Source: Geitlerinema sp. BBD 1991-9
Lineage (GTDB): Bacteria; Cyanobacteriota; Cyanobacteriia; Cyanobacteriales; Geitlerinemataceae
DNA: 64,000 bases
NCBI GenBank assembly: GCA_001657325.1
Contig: LWRO01000002.1
Coordinates: 160,285 to 224,284, forward strand
Reading direction: 5' to 3'
In this document: positions 20,444-32,500 of the stretch, piece by piece
How positions within the stretch are numbered: position 1 is the first letter of the stretch
Layout: every line of letters begins with the position of its first letter
Translations under genes and position numbers: made by a program
Notes under the pieces: generated by a model
Seen by the model: the letters and a program-made list of their open reading frames with translations, nothing else
The model's database searches: none
Told to the model about the DNA's origin: nothing

Positions 20444-21208
20444 GTGACTGAGCCGAAGCTCGTCGTTCAAAATATCACCCATAGCTTTCGCCACCGGGGT
20501 CAGTCCCTGACTGTGTTAAAAGATGTCAACTTAAACCTGTATCCGGACGAATTTGCGTGTATTGTCGGGCCGTCGGGGTGTGGAAAATCAACCTTGCTCA
20601 ACATTATTGCTGGTTTGGTGAAGCCGACTTCAGGTAATATTCTTATCGATGGCGAAGTCGCGCCGGGGCCGGGACCCGATCGAGGGATGGTGTTCCAGAG
20701 CTATACACTGTATCCTTGGCTGACGGTTGCTGAAAACATTGCTTTTGGTTTAAAGCTCAAACAAATTCCCAAAGTGGAGCGTCAGGCACGAGTGGCATAT
20801 TATTTGGATATTATCGGCTTGACCCGATTTGCAAATGTCTATCCCAAACAACTTTCAGGTGGGATGAAACAGCGTGTCGCGATTGCTCGTGCGCTGGCCA
20901 ACGAACCCGAGGTTTTGTTGATGGACGAGCCGTTTGGAGCGTTGGACTCGCAAACCAAGGAACAGCTACAAGAATTTTTTCACGATTTGTGGGAGAAAAC
21001 ACATATTACGGTGCTAAGTATTACGCACGATGTCGAAGAAGCGGTATTTTTGTCTCAGCGAATTTATATTATGGGACATCGACCGGGAACGATTCGAGAC
21101 CAGTTAGACGTAACGTTACCTCCGAAACGAGTTCTCGACATCAAACTTACACCTGAGTTTTTTGAGTTAAAGCGTAAGGTAATTCTTTCATTAAGAAACA
21201 CGGTCTAA
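20444..21208 (+). CDS. ABC transporter ATP-binding protein (nitrate/sulfonate/taurine type)
   Basis: 254 residues. Walker A GPSGCGKST, Q-loop MVFQSYTLYPW, signature LSGGMKQRVAIARAL, Walker B VLLMDEPFGALD and switch His in SITHDVEEA are intact. Closest in style to SsuB/TauB/NrtD importers. No permease or binding protein adjoins, so it is an orphan ATPase here. Start is GTG at 20444. Confidence 0.88.
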   Translation: MTEPKLVVQNITHSFRHRGQSLTVLKDVNLNLYPDEFACIVGPSGCGKSTLLNIIAGLVKPTSGNILIDGEVAPGPGPDRGMVFQSYTLYPWLTVAENIAFGLKLKQIPKVERQARVAYYLDIIGLTRFANVYPKQLSGGMKQRVAIARALANEPEVLLMDEPFGALDSQTKEQLQEFFHDLWEKTHITVLSITHDVEEAVFLSQRIYIMGHRPGTIRDQLDVTLPPKRVLDIKLTPEFFELKRKVILSLRNTV

Positions 21209-21291
21209 TATTTTTTTATGATGATTCCCAATCAAATAACATAAATTAATGTCTTAAAAACGAATGAAATTTAGACACTCAAAAGCCAAAT

Positions 21292-22053
21292 ATGCTTAAA
21301 TCCAAACCTGTTTGCAAACAATGGTTTTTTACCAAAAAAATCCATGAAAATCTGTATCAAATTACTGAAAATCGGTATTGGGAATGGAATCGATCGAATA
21401 TTTGGTTGATTAAAGGTCAAACACAAGATCTTCTCATCGATACGGGCTTGGGAGTTTCGAGTTTGAGACATCATATTGCATCGTTAATCGATAAGCCTTT
21501 ATTGGCAATTGCAACACACGTTCATTTCGATCATGCGGGTGGACTTTATGAGTTCGATCGACGGGCAATTCACGAAGCGGAGGCAAAGGCGTTAAGGACA
21601 GGTAATAACGTCACAGCGTTGTGTAATCCCGAGTCAGGGTGGGTGAAGGAAGAGCATTTTGAGGAACTGCCGTTTCCAGGCTTTACAGTCACACAGTACA
21701 GGCTTCAAGCCACGGAACCGACGATGATTTTGCAGGGTGGAGATGTTTTAGATTTAGGAAATCGTGCGTTTGAAGTGTTGCATTTGCCAGGACATTCTCC
21801 AGGTTGCATCGCGCTGTTCGATCGAAAAGATCGAGTCTTATTTTCTGGCGATGTAGTTTACGATGGCGATCTGCTCGACGATCTACCGGGCAGCTCGATT
21901 CCGGAGTATCTACAAACCTACGATCGATTAAAAAAACTGTCGATCGAGACGGTATATCCAGGACATTATACAATTTTTGGGAAGCACCGATTGCATCGAA
22001 TTATTGAAGATTATTTAGAACTCAGGCGTAAGCCTGGTTGCCCACATTCATGA
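21292..22053 (+). CDS. Metallo-beta-lactamase-fold hydrolase
   Basis: 253 residues. Metal motif THVHFDHAGG (HxHxDH), then PGHSPGCIALFD (second His), VLFSGDVVYDGD (Asp bridge) and VYPGHYTIFG (last His) give a complete glyoxalase-II-like binuclear site. Substrate unknown. It follows the ABC ATPase by 83 bp and precedes the unknown gene by 13 bp. Confidence 0.9.
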   Translation: MLKSKPVCKQWFFTKKIHENLYQITENRYWEWNRSNIWLIKGQTQDLLIDTGLGVSSLRHHIASLIDKPLLAIATHVHFDHAGGLYEFDRRAIHEAEAKALRTGNNVTALCNPESGWVKEEHFEELPFPGFTVTQYRLQATEPTMILQGGDVLDLGNRAFEVLHLPGHSPGCIALFDRKDRVLFSGDVVYDGDLLDDLPGSSIPEYLQTYDRLKKLSIETVYPGHYTIFGKHRLHRIIEDYLELRRKPGCPHS

Positions 22054-22066
22054 TTTTTTGAAGAGT

Positions 22067-22699
22067 ATGAACACTGTACCGTTCGATAAATACTACGATA
22101 AAATTGCGGTAGTGCTGAAACAGTTTAGGCTCAAGAAAGTTTCGGAAAACTTTTTCGATCCGGGTCGGGCTGAGCCTTATATCATTTCTGTAGCTATCGA
22201 TTCTGAAAGTGTCGATCGTCCTGCAATTCATTTTAACGCACTTCCGTTTCCCAACGTTCGAGCAAAAGACACTGTGAGTTTTGACGGACAAGGACATCTA
22301 ATTTACGGGCCGAAAAATCCAGGAGAATTTGTAGCGTATTCGATTTTATTTATGGAGTGTGACAGTGATATTCGAGAATTGGGTTCGTCCGTTGAACGAA
22401 TTTTTAAATCTGCGGCGACTCGGTTAGGACTCAAAACCATGCTTTCTATTAATCTTTCGCTGGGATTAGCGACGACTGTTGTCGGGGAGTTAGCGAGTAT
22501 TGTGGCAGACACAATGAAGCAAAATAAGGATGACGAACTCTTCCGAAGAAACGGGACGTTATTAAGAGATGTCACGCCACCATTCGATATTCTTAGAACC
22601 TATGATAGTGGCAACGAATATATTGACTGTCAAACTTCGATCGTTCCTCTTGGCACTTCTAATTTATTAGGTTCGTCGGTAAAAAGTATTCAGTTATAG
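22067..22699 (+). CDS. Uncharacterised protein next to the CRISPR trailer
   Basis: 210 residues from the ATG at 22067 (a TTG at 22058 is also open). No domain recognised. Mixed alpha/beta composition with one hydrophobic stretch (TMLSINLSLGLATTVVGELA) near the middle; no signal peptide. Probably the last gene of the ABC ATPase-hydrolase run. It ends 261 bp before the array. Confidence 0.6.
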   Translation: MNTVPFDKYYDKIAVVLKQFRLKKVSENFFDPGRAEPYIISVAIDSESVDRPAIHFNALPFPNVRAKDTVSFDGQGHLIYGPKNPGEFVAYSILFMECDSDIRELGSSVERIFKSAATRLGLKTMLSINLSLGLATTVVGELASIVADTMKQNKDDELFRRNGTLLRDVTPPFDILRTYDSGNEYIDCQTSIVPLGTSNLLGSSVKSIQL

Positions 22700-22716
22700 A
22701 GGTTTTGAACTTTTTA

Positions 22717-22753
22717 GGCTTCAATTCCCCAAAGGAATTGATGAAATGGAAAA
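22717..22753 (-). repeat. Candidate decayed CRISPR-like repeat outside the trailer end
   Basis: Read on the minus strand, this 37-nt stretch ends AATTCCTTTGGGGAATTGAAGC. Its last 22 positions agree with the main repeat's 3' half at 16 positions, and it has the same small stem-loop followed by a TTGAA(G/A)C tail. There is one copy only, so it may be a worn former terminal repeat or chance. Confidence 0.35.
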
Positions 22754-22960
22754 CTATGCTCGTTGGTTTGAGCCATAGCAGGATTATTTGAGTTGTGAAC
22801 GAACTCGATTGTGGGAGATATAAAAGAGAGTGTTCTAAATCCAATTTCGTGTTACAGCGTTTCTCTGAAAATTGAAGTACACCTAGCCCTTGCTACATAA
22901 GGACTTCAGCCCTAAATCTGTACCTCATCAGGTTGAGAAATGCTGAAGAGCTTTACTCCA

Positions 22961-22997
22961 ACTCTAAATCCGATAAGGGATTTTATCGGATTTAGAG
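22961..22997 (-). repeat. Terminal (trailer-end) repeat converted to a palindrome
   Basis: The outermost repeat keeps its 3' half (plus strand), but its other half is replaced by CTCTAAATCCGATAA, the exact inverse of TTATCGGATTTAGAG. It forms a 15-bp perfect stem (22962-22976 with 22983-22997) and a 6-nt loop. The ATTGAAAC handle is absent, so no normal final crRNA can be made. Confidence 0.9.
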
Positions 22998-23582
22998 GTC
23001 TTCGTCGTTCTGAGAAGAGTGCCAGAGGTAGGTTTCAATCCCTAGAAGGGATTTTATCGGATTTAGAGCTGCGGCGCTTCTTCGTTCCCGAGAAGTTGCG
23101 ATCGGACGGTTTCAATCCCTAGAAGGGATTTTATCGGATTTAGAGCTTCAATCGTTACGTCCCCCCCCCTCAGCTTCCACGAGTTTCAATCCCTAGAAGG
23201 GATTTTATCGGATTTAGAGCTGCCTTGATGGGGGACTCAAACGCCATCACCCGGTTTCAATCCCTAGAAGGGATTTTATCGGATTTAGAGCGGAGATGCT
23301 CGCCGTATTGGCTCTGCAAAACCGGTTTCAATCCCTAGAAGGGATTTTATCGGATTTAGAGAAGTCGAGCCCATTGTTGTTGAATGCACGGAGGAGGAGT
23401 TTCAATCCCTAGAAGGGATTTTATCGGATTTAGAGTCGAAAATCTCCGAATTCAGTTTTGATGATAAATTAGTAGTTTCAATCCCTAGAAGGGATTTTAT
23501 CGGATTTAGAGGTTACGTCAGAACTCCCAGATCGGCGCATTCAGGGTTTCAATCCCTAGAAGGGATTTTATCGGATTTAGAG

Positions 23583-23598
23583 TTTATCGGATTTAGAG
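23583..23598 (-). repeat. 16-nt partial repeat duplicated inside a spacer
   Basis: Directly after the repeat ending at 23582, TTTATCGGATTTAGAG is repeated once more, making an apparent 48-nt spacer. Likely slippage or imprecise repeat duplication. Confidence 0.9.
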
Positions 23599-26500
23599 CC
23601 GAGTGCCTCGCATTGTTCCAATATGTTCTGGTTTCAATCCCTAGAAGGGATTTTATCGGATTTAGAGTCCTTATCGACTTCTACCCCAAATCCCCACCCG
23701 TTTCAATCCCTAGAAGGGATTTTATCGGATTTAGAGCTGGGATAATCGGGGGCGGAAACCCGCAAAACAAGTTTCAATCCCTAGAAGGGATTTTATCGGA
23801 TTTAGAGTAAAGAAAAAAACCTCGAAACCTATGGGAACTAACGTTTCAATCCCTAGAAGGGATTTTATCGGATTTAGAGCTTGAGGTCGGCGAAAGGTAA
23901 ACGATCGCGAATCCCGGTTTCAATCCCTAGAAGGGATTTTATCGGATTTAGAGCCCCCTGATATCTTCCGTATCAGGGGGGTAAGGAGGTTTCAATCCCT
24001 AGAAGGGATTTTATCGGATTTAGAGACATCGGCACGTGACGGCGAAAAATATCTCAAACGTTTCAATCCCTAGAAGGGATTTTATCGGATTTAGAGCAGA
24101 CAACAATCGGCAATTTCCAGTCGAGGCAGATTTTCGTTTCAATCCCTAGAAGGGATTTTATCGGATTTAGAGAACAGTTGAGCTTCGACACCGAGTCAAT
24201 CGATCTGTCGTTTCAATCCCTAGAAGGGATTTTATCGGATTTAGAGGTTGTGTTCGGTGCAGCAACACTACACCGAACACGTTTCAATCCCTAGAAGGGA
24301 TTTTATCGGATTTAGAGTCTGATGCTGAACTTCAGGCCGAAATTCATGCGATGGTTTCAATCCCTAGAAGGGATTTTATCGGATTTAGAGGGCTCTAATC
24401 GAGTCTCATACCATCGCGCCAAATCCAAGTTTCAATCCCTAGAAGGGATTTTATCGGATTTAGAGACCTTCGATATGATGCTCGTCATCATGAAAGTTTC
24501 AATCCCTAGAAGGGATTTTATCGGATTTAGAGGGTCGGACGGACAAGCCAGTAGTCTCGCCCTCCTCGTTTCAATCCCTAGAAGGGATTTTATCGGATTT
24601 AGAGGCGTTGTTTCCAGCCTATCGCAGTTTGCAACAGATGTTTCAATCCCTAGAAGGGATTTTATCGGATTTAGAGCCCGTTGCTGAAGTCGGGCGCGAT
24701 GTAAGCCGCCCGTTTCAATCCCTAGAAGGGATTTTATCGGATTTAGAGTGCCCTTATTTCGCCTCCTACCACCGCTCTGCCACCATCCAGTTTCAATCCC
24801 TAGAAGGGATTTTATCGGATTTAGAGGGGGACAAAGAGCGGGTTCGGGATTACTGCTTTGTTTCAATCCCTAGAAGGGATTTTATCGGATTTAGAGATTC
24901 GCCAAATTCGCCACCTGTCACGGCATCACGGTTTCAATCCCTAGAAGGGATTTTATCGGATTTAGAGTCTTTATCACGCATGGATAAGTGACGATGTTCA
25001 CCGTTTCAATCCCTAGAAGGGATTTTATCGGATTTAGAGGAGGCATGGCGATCGTTGTACTGACCGATGGCGATTCGTTTCAATCCCTAGAAGGGATTTT
25101 ATCGGATTTAGAGGGGTCGGCCAGGATTGAGGTTTGCTTTCACCTCAAATTTGTTTCAATCCCTAGAAGGGATTTTATCGGATTTAGAGTCGGTTAGCGT
25201 TACGGCTCCATCCGCAGATTTCACCACGTTTCAATCCCTAGAAGGGATTTTATCGGATTTAGAGCTTCGAGGAAGATAAGATTTTCCAAGTCGATCTCCA
25301 GTTTCAATCCCTAGAAGGGATTTTATCGGATTTAGAGTCGAAGCCCTTGCCAAAGGGGCAGGCTTTGACCACCTGGAGGTTTCAATCCCTAGAAGGGATT
25401 TTATCGGATTTAGAGCAGTCTTTCACATGGCTATTACGCCAGCGATCGACGTTTCAATCCCTAGAAGGGATTTTATCGGATTTAGAGTTGCAAGCCTTGG
25501 CACTGGACCGGACGGGTACCGTTTCAATCCCTAGAAGGGATTTTATCGGATTTAGAGCTTCACACGGAAGCGGGTCTGAGGAGTCGCCAAGCTTCAGGTT
25601 TCAATCCCTAGAAGGGATTTTATCGGATTTAGAGAGTCAATACACAAATATAGTCTATGAACAGATTAAGTTTCAATCCCTAGAAGGGATTTTATCGGAT
25701 TTAGAGTCTAATTAGTTCTAAAGCTCTATTAGATCCTTTGGCGTTTCAATCCCTAGAAGGGATTTTATCGGATTTAGAGTATAATGGTCATCGGGAAAGA
25801 GTGCGGGTATAGCAAGTTTCAATCCCTAGAAGGAATTTTATCGGATTTAGAGTACTACTTCTTATGCTCTAGAGATTCAAAGAATCAAGTTTCAATCCCT
25901 AGAAGGGATTTTATCGGATTTAGAGTGTAACAGGGAAGAACAGCCGGATCAATAATGTAAAGATCCGTTTCAATCCCTAGAAGGGATTTTATCGGATTTA
26001 GAGTAATGCATGATTTTTGTATTAAGGTAATCTTTTCTGTTTCAATCCCTAGAAGGGATTTTATCGGATTTAGAGATAGAAGAGAGAGAGGAGATTTTAA
26101 AAGCTATTGTTTCAATCCCTAGAAGGGATTTTATCGGATTTAGAGCTTAATCCTATAGTTTCAAATGTTACGTTAAGCGCTATTCCGTTTCAATCCCTAG
26201 AAGGGATTTTATCGGATTTAGAGAGGCATTAAATACTTGAAAGGCTAAATAGCCTTGGTTTCAATCCCTAGAAGGGATTTTATCGGATTTAGAGGAAAAC
26301 TGGTTAAGAAATAATGGCTAAAGTTTTTGTTTCAATCCCTAGAAGGGATTTTATCGGATTTAGAGGATTTATTACTTACATCCCCGGCATCAGGCATATG
26401 GTTTCAATCCCTAGAAGGGATTTTATCGGATTTAGAGCTTAGGGGAGGCTAACTGAGATGACTAGATACGTTTTAGTTTCAATCCCTAGAAGGGATTTTA

Positions 26501-29500
26501 TCGGATTTAGAGTGCATTCGCCCAAGCTTGGGAATCACCGAAGTCGATGTTTCAATCCCTAGAAGGGATTTTATCGGATTTAGAGAACAAGCTTTCCTTA
26601 AGACTTTAGAAGATGCCCCTAGTTTCAATCCCTAGAAGGGATTTTATCGGATTTAGAGCTTATACGAAGGGGTATTGCAATCTTACAGAGGTTTCAATCC
26701 CTAGAAGGGATTTTATCGGATTTAGAGCAAAAGTCTTTACATTTCCAGAGAAATCTAATATGTTTCAATCCCTAGAAGGGATTTTATCGGATTTAGAGGC
26801 GAGTAAGCAGGTAAAGTTACCAGATTATGGAAATTTGTTTCAATCCCTAGAAGGGATTTTATCGGATTTAGAGGGGAGTTTCGGCAACGCCCCTGTCGAA
26901 GTTGTTCTTGGTGTTTCAATCCCTAGAAGGGATTTTATCGGATTTAGAGAGTGAATATTTGAAGCTTCCACCGTTGGAAAAAACTGTTTCAATCCCTAGA
27001 AGGGATTTTATCGGATTTAGAGGGGAACTAACTGGCGATACGCCGGGTACGAGCCGTTTCAATCCCTAGAAGGGATTTTATCGGATTTAGAGAGCATCTA
27101 CATAGTCAGATTGTGCGGTTAGGTACAGGTTTCAATCCCTAGAAGGGATTTTATCGGATTTAGAGTTTAGTTTTTATGTCCGGCTCATTAGTATCCTACT
27201 TGTTTCAATCCCTAGAAGGGATTTTATCGGATTTAGAGCCACCCTCATATATGGCCCGCCTGGTTCGGGGAAATCGTTTCAATCCCTAGAAGGGATTTTA
27301 TCGGATTTAGAGTCGCGATCTGTGACGAGGGTGTTGGGTTGAAATGGGTTTCAATCCCTAGAAGGGATTTTATCGGATTTAGAGTAAAGGTGAGCTATTA
27401 TAGTGTACCTTTCCACCCTGTTTCAATCCCTAGAAGGGATTTTATCGGATTTAGAGGATTAAAGCCATCACTATTATAAGCATTGAAAGTCTCGTTTCAA
27501 TCCCTAGAAGGGATTTTATCGGATTTAGAGTCAAAATCGTTGAAAGACTTTGCTGGTGGTAGTTTGTTTCAATCCCTAGAAGGGATTTTATCGGATTTAG
27601 AGATATATATTGGTAATCCGTCAGCGTCATTTACTTTGTTTCAATCCCTAGAAGGGATTTTATCGGATTTAGAGCCTTAAATTTTTTTGTGTTAAAATAG
27701 TTAATATATGTTTCAATCCCTAGAAGGGATTTTATCGGATTTAGAGTTAAGTCAACCTATAACTTCAGCACCTAAAATAAACCAGTTTCAATCCCTAGAA
27801 GGGATTTTATCGGATTTAGAGGTAAGATTTTGAGCTAATACCCTGTAAGTCTTAGAGTTTCAATCCCTAGAAGGGATTTTATCGGATTTAGAGATTTGGT
27901 TAGAATCGTTCTCGACGTAGTAAAATTTGTTTCAATCCCTAGAAGGGATTTTATCGGATTTAGAGATTAGAGCTAGTTGGTAAATCATCCAATCCACACA
28001 TCAGGTTTCAATCCCTAGAAGGGATTTTATCGGATTTAGAGGAAAGGCTCTTTTGCCCCTAAATCAGTCTTGTTTGTTGTTTCAATCCCTAGAAGGGATT
28101 TTATCGGATTTAGAGAAGTATAAGCATTTTTGGTATTGACACCTTAATCTCAGTTTCAATCCCTAGAAGGGATTTTATCGGATTTAGAGTAGATTCCACC
28201 ACTCGGGTAGTTTACAACAAATCTGTTTCAATCCCTAGAAGGGATTTTATCGGATTTAGAGTTTCTATAATTTTTGAGTTCTTTAGAATAATAATTTTTG
28301 TTTCAATCCCTAGAAGGGATTTTATCGGATTTAGAGAGTGCCGCACCAAATCCCCAAGGTTCACCAGAAAGTTTCAATCCCTAGAAGGGATTTTATCGGA
28401 TTTAGAGTCAGAAGCCGTTTGGCTCCCTTGGTGCCTTTCGCTTGGTTTCAATCCCTAGAAGGGATTTTATCGGATTTAGAGTTAATATCTATCGCGAAGC
28501 GATCGCACAATGCCTTAAATCTGTTTCAATCCCTAGAAGGGATTTTATCGGATTTAGAGCTCCAGCGGCAGAGGGTTGGCAATCGGTTCGTCAGTTTCAA
28601 TCCCTAGAAGGGATTTTATCGGATTTAGAGAATTCGGGGCTGTACTCCTCTAGCAGTAATCCTGGTTTCAATCCCTAGAAGGGATTTTATCGGATTTAGA
28701 GCTTTTAAGATTGGGTTCACGGCTACCCCTTACCGGTTTCAATCCCTAGAAGGGATTTTATCGGATTTAGAGACGAAGAAGTATCGCGCTGGGTGACGGG
28801 ATTTTGGGTTTCAATCCCTAGAAGGGATTTTATCGGATTTAGAGTTTGCCGCTCCAATTCCTCCAGCTTGCGTTGGAGTGCCAGGTTTCAATCCCTAGAA
28901 GGGATTTTATCGGATTTAGAGGTCTGCAAAGATGCACTCAGGGTTATTTACTAACTGGTTTCAATCCCTAGAAGGGATTTTATCGGATTTAGAGGATTGT
29001 ACAAAATCAACGGGAAGAATTAGAAAATAGAAGTTTCAATCCCTAGAAGGGATTTTATCGGATTTAGAGTTACTTTAATCAATCCCTCCCAATTACCTCC
29101 AATAGATGGTTTCAATCCCTAGAAGGGATTTTATCGGATTTAGAGTTTTGTCCGATTCGATCGAGAGACTCTTTTGCCTCCCGATCGACTGTTTCAATCC
29201 CTAGAAGGGATTTTATCGGATTTAGAGAAAATTCCTCCGATCGCCAAGCCGAAACCGACACCGTTTCAATCCCTAGAAGGGATTTTATCGGATTTAGAGT
29301 TGTGCTTCCGATTGTGGCTTCTTACTTACTTCAATCGCCTCGTTTCAATCCCTAGAAGGGATTTTATCGGATTTAGAGTTGACGGAAGGGTTGAAATCGC
29401 TAAAGGCGTCTGCGAGTTTCAATCCCTAGAAGGGATTTTATCGGATTTAGAGTCGATCTCCGTCACGCAAGGTATATCCATTTGTGAGTTTCAATCCCTA

Positions 29501-32500
29501 GAAGGGATTTTATCGGATTTAGAGTTTGTTTGGTACAGATTGATTATTAGAACCTGGGTTTCAATCCCTAGAAGGGATTTTATCGGATTTAGAGTTCATA
29601 GCCAGGCATGATTGACCAGAGTGATTTGCCATTGTTTCAATCCCTAGAAGGGATTTTATCGGATTTAGAGTCCTTTTCTACTCCACAATGTTGAATTAAA
29701 GTCTCGTTTCAATCCCTAGAAGGGATTTTATCGGATTTAGAGCCTTAAGAGAACTGCAATCTGGACACTTAAGTCCAGAGTTTCAATCCCTAGAAGGGAT
29801 TTTATCGGATTTAGAGTTTATTTGTTCATAAATTACATTAGTACTAAGGGTTGTTTCAATCCCTAGAAGGGATTTTATCGGATTTAGAGGAGGTCGTAAC
29901 TTATGATAGAATTCTAGATGAATATTTGTTTCAATCCCTAGAAGGGATTTTATCGGATTTAGAGCATCTTTATATCCGCTGGCAGCTTTGCCACCTAGAC
30001 CGGTTTCAATCCCTAGAAGGGATTTTATCGGATTTAGAGGTTCTGTCTGTTTTTGAAGCAGCCGCGATAAGAAGTTTCAATCCCTAGAAGGGATTTTATC
30101 GGATTTAGAGGTAGCAAAGGAAGCTTCCTTTGCTATCGAGACAAGTTTCAATCCCTAGAAGGGATTTTATCGGATTTAGAGGCAACGGGAAAAAGGAAAA
30201 ATGCAATCATCCCTAGTTTCAATCCCTAGAAGGGATTTTATCGGATTTAGAGCGGTTCTCGACGATCGCGGGTTCCCCCAGTTGCATGTTTCAATCCCTA
30301 GAAGGGATTTTATCGGATTTAGAGGAAAGAGGACTATCAGATCCTCTCCAACGGGCAACGGGTTTCAATCCCTAGAAGGGATTTTATCGGATTTAGAGTC
30401 CACGCCGTCCAGCTCCCCACGGTGGCTGTAAATCCGTTTCAATCCCTAGAAGGGATTTTATCGGATTTAGAGTTGATGCTTGAGTGCGAAATTTTCTATC
30501 CCTTTGAGTTTCAATCCCTAGAAGGGATTTTATCGGATTTAGAGGTTATAGGGACGACGACTTATCCGAGGACTGGAAGTTTCAATCCCTAGAAGGGATT
30601 TTATCGGATTTAGAGTGCAAAGTGCGATTGGCTGTGGGAGGCAATTCAAGTTTCAATCCCTAGAAGGGATTTTATCGGATTTAGAGCTTATTGGTATCAG
30701 CGAGCTAGGTTGGCTCTCACTGATTTGGTTTCAATCCCTAGAAGGGATTTTATCGGATTTAGAGTCTGTTACCCAATTTGGAGCGGGATCGAGGACGATC
30801 TCGTTTCAATCCCTAGAAGGGATTTTATCGGATTTAGAGCCGTACCATAGAGATAGCGCGATCGAGGCAAAACTCGTTTCAATCCCTAGAAGGGATTTTA
30901 TCGGATTTAGAGGCCGAGTTGAAGGCGATCGCCGCCAAACTGATGGGTTTCAATCCCTAGAAGGGATTTTATCGGATTTAGAGTCGAACACGGGCAAGGC
31001 AGCCCCCTCAACGTCTTCGTTTCAATCCCTAGAAGGGATTTTATCGGATTTAGAGGAGAAGAAGTTCGTCACGGGCGGCGCAGTTGGCGAGACTGTTTCA
31101 ATCCCTAGAAGGGATTTTATCGGATTTAGAGACCAACAGACGGAGCCACGCCAGACACCCCAGACGGAGTTTCAATCCCTAGAAGGGATTTTATCGGATT
31201 TAGAGGGATAAAGGACAGATGAATATCGATAACTTTCTTGTTTCAATCCCTAGAAGGGATTTTATCGGATTTAGAGTCTAAAAATACATCCCACCAGTGA
31301 CCGAAATCAAGTTTCAATCCCTAGAAGGGATTTTATCGGATTTAGAGCCAGCGCCGTGGCGCTTGCCCCCGTGTCCGTTAGTTTCAATCCCTAGAAGGGA
31401 TTTTATCGGATTTAGAGCTTTGCTATCGCTGTAGAGCAAGCAAAGGATACGGTTTCAATCCCTAGAAGGGATTTTATCGGATTTAGAGGAAGGTAACGCT
31501 CGGCCGGGGCGATTGTTTTGGCTCGGTTTCAATCCCTAGAAGGGATTTTATCGGATTTAGAGTTGTAGGTAAACACACTCCTCAATCAGATCTAGGATCT
31601 GTTTCAATCCCTAGAAGGGATTTTATCGGATTTAGAGTTGGAACAACTTGGGGACTAGAAATCATTGGATTAGGTAAGTTTCAATCCCTAGAAGGGATTT
31701 TATCGGATTTAGAGTTAAAGTCCCCCATCCTAGAACTGGAAATTAAGGTTTCAATCCCTAGAAGGGATTTTATCGGATTTAGAGGAGAAACAAATACCCA
31801 ATTTAAGGGCGCAAGTTGCTCAGGTTTCAATCCCTAGAAGGGATTTTATCGGATTTAGAGCTGAAGGTTATGCACCTTATTATGTTAGGTACGGAGTATT
31901 TGTTTCAATCCCTAGAAGGGATTTTATCGGATTTAGAGTCGGAATGATACTCGTCAAGCCTTCCTGTCCCGTGTTTCAATCCCTAGAAGGGATTTTATCG
32001 GATTTAGAGTTGATTCAAAGAATCATTTACGGTAGTATCAAAGGTTTCAATCCCTAGAAGGGATTTTATCGGATTTAGAGGGGTTCAAGCTTTAGAGTAC
32101 ATTCTCAAGTCTGCTACCGTTTCAATCCCTAGAAGGGATTTTATCGGATTTAGAGACGAGATTTTCATTAAATTTTATAATGGAGATATTTTCTTAGTTT
32201 CAATCCCTAGAAGGGATTTTATCGGATTTAGAGATATTTTCGATTAGTTCATACATCGCTAAATTCAGATGGTTTCAATCCCTAGAAGGGATTTTATCGG
32301 ATTTAGAGGGAGATATGTGGAGTGATTTAATCCACGCCCACATCGTTTCAATCCCTAGAAGGGATTTTATCGGATTTAGAGTTTGCGAATGAGACTACGG
32401 GTTTCATGGTAGATAGTTTCAATCCCTAGAAGGGATTTTATCGGATTTAGAGTCTGCCCCGATCTGGAGGGGTATCTTTTAGAGAATCCAGTTTCAATCC

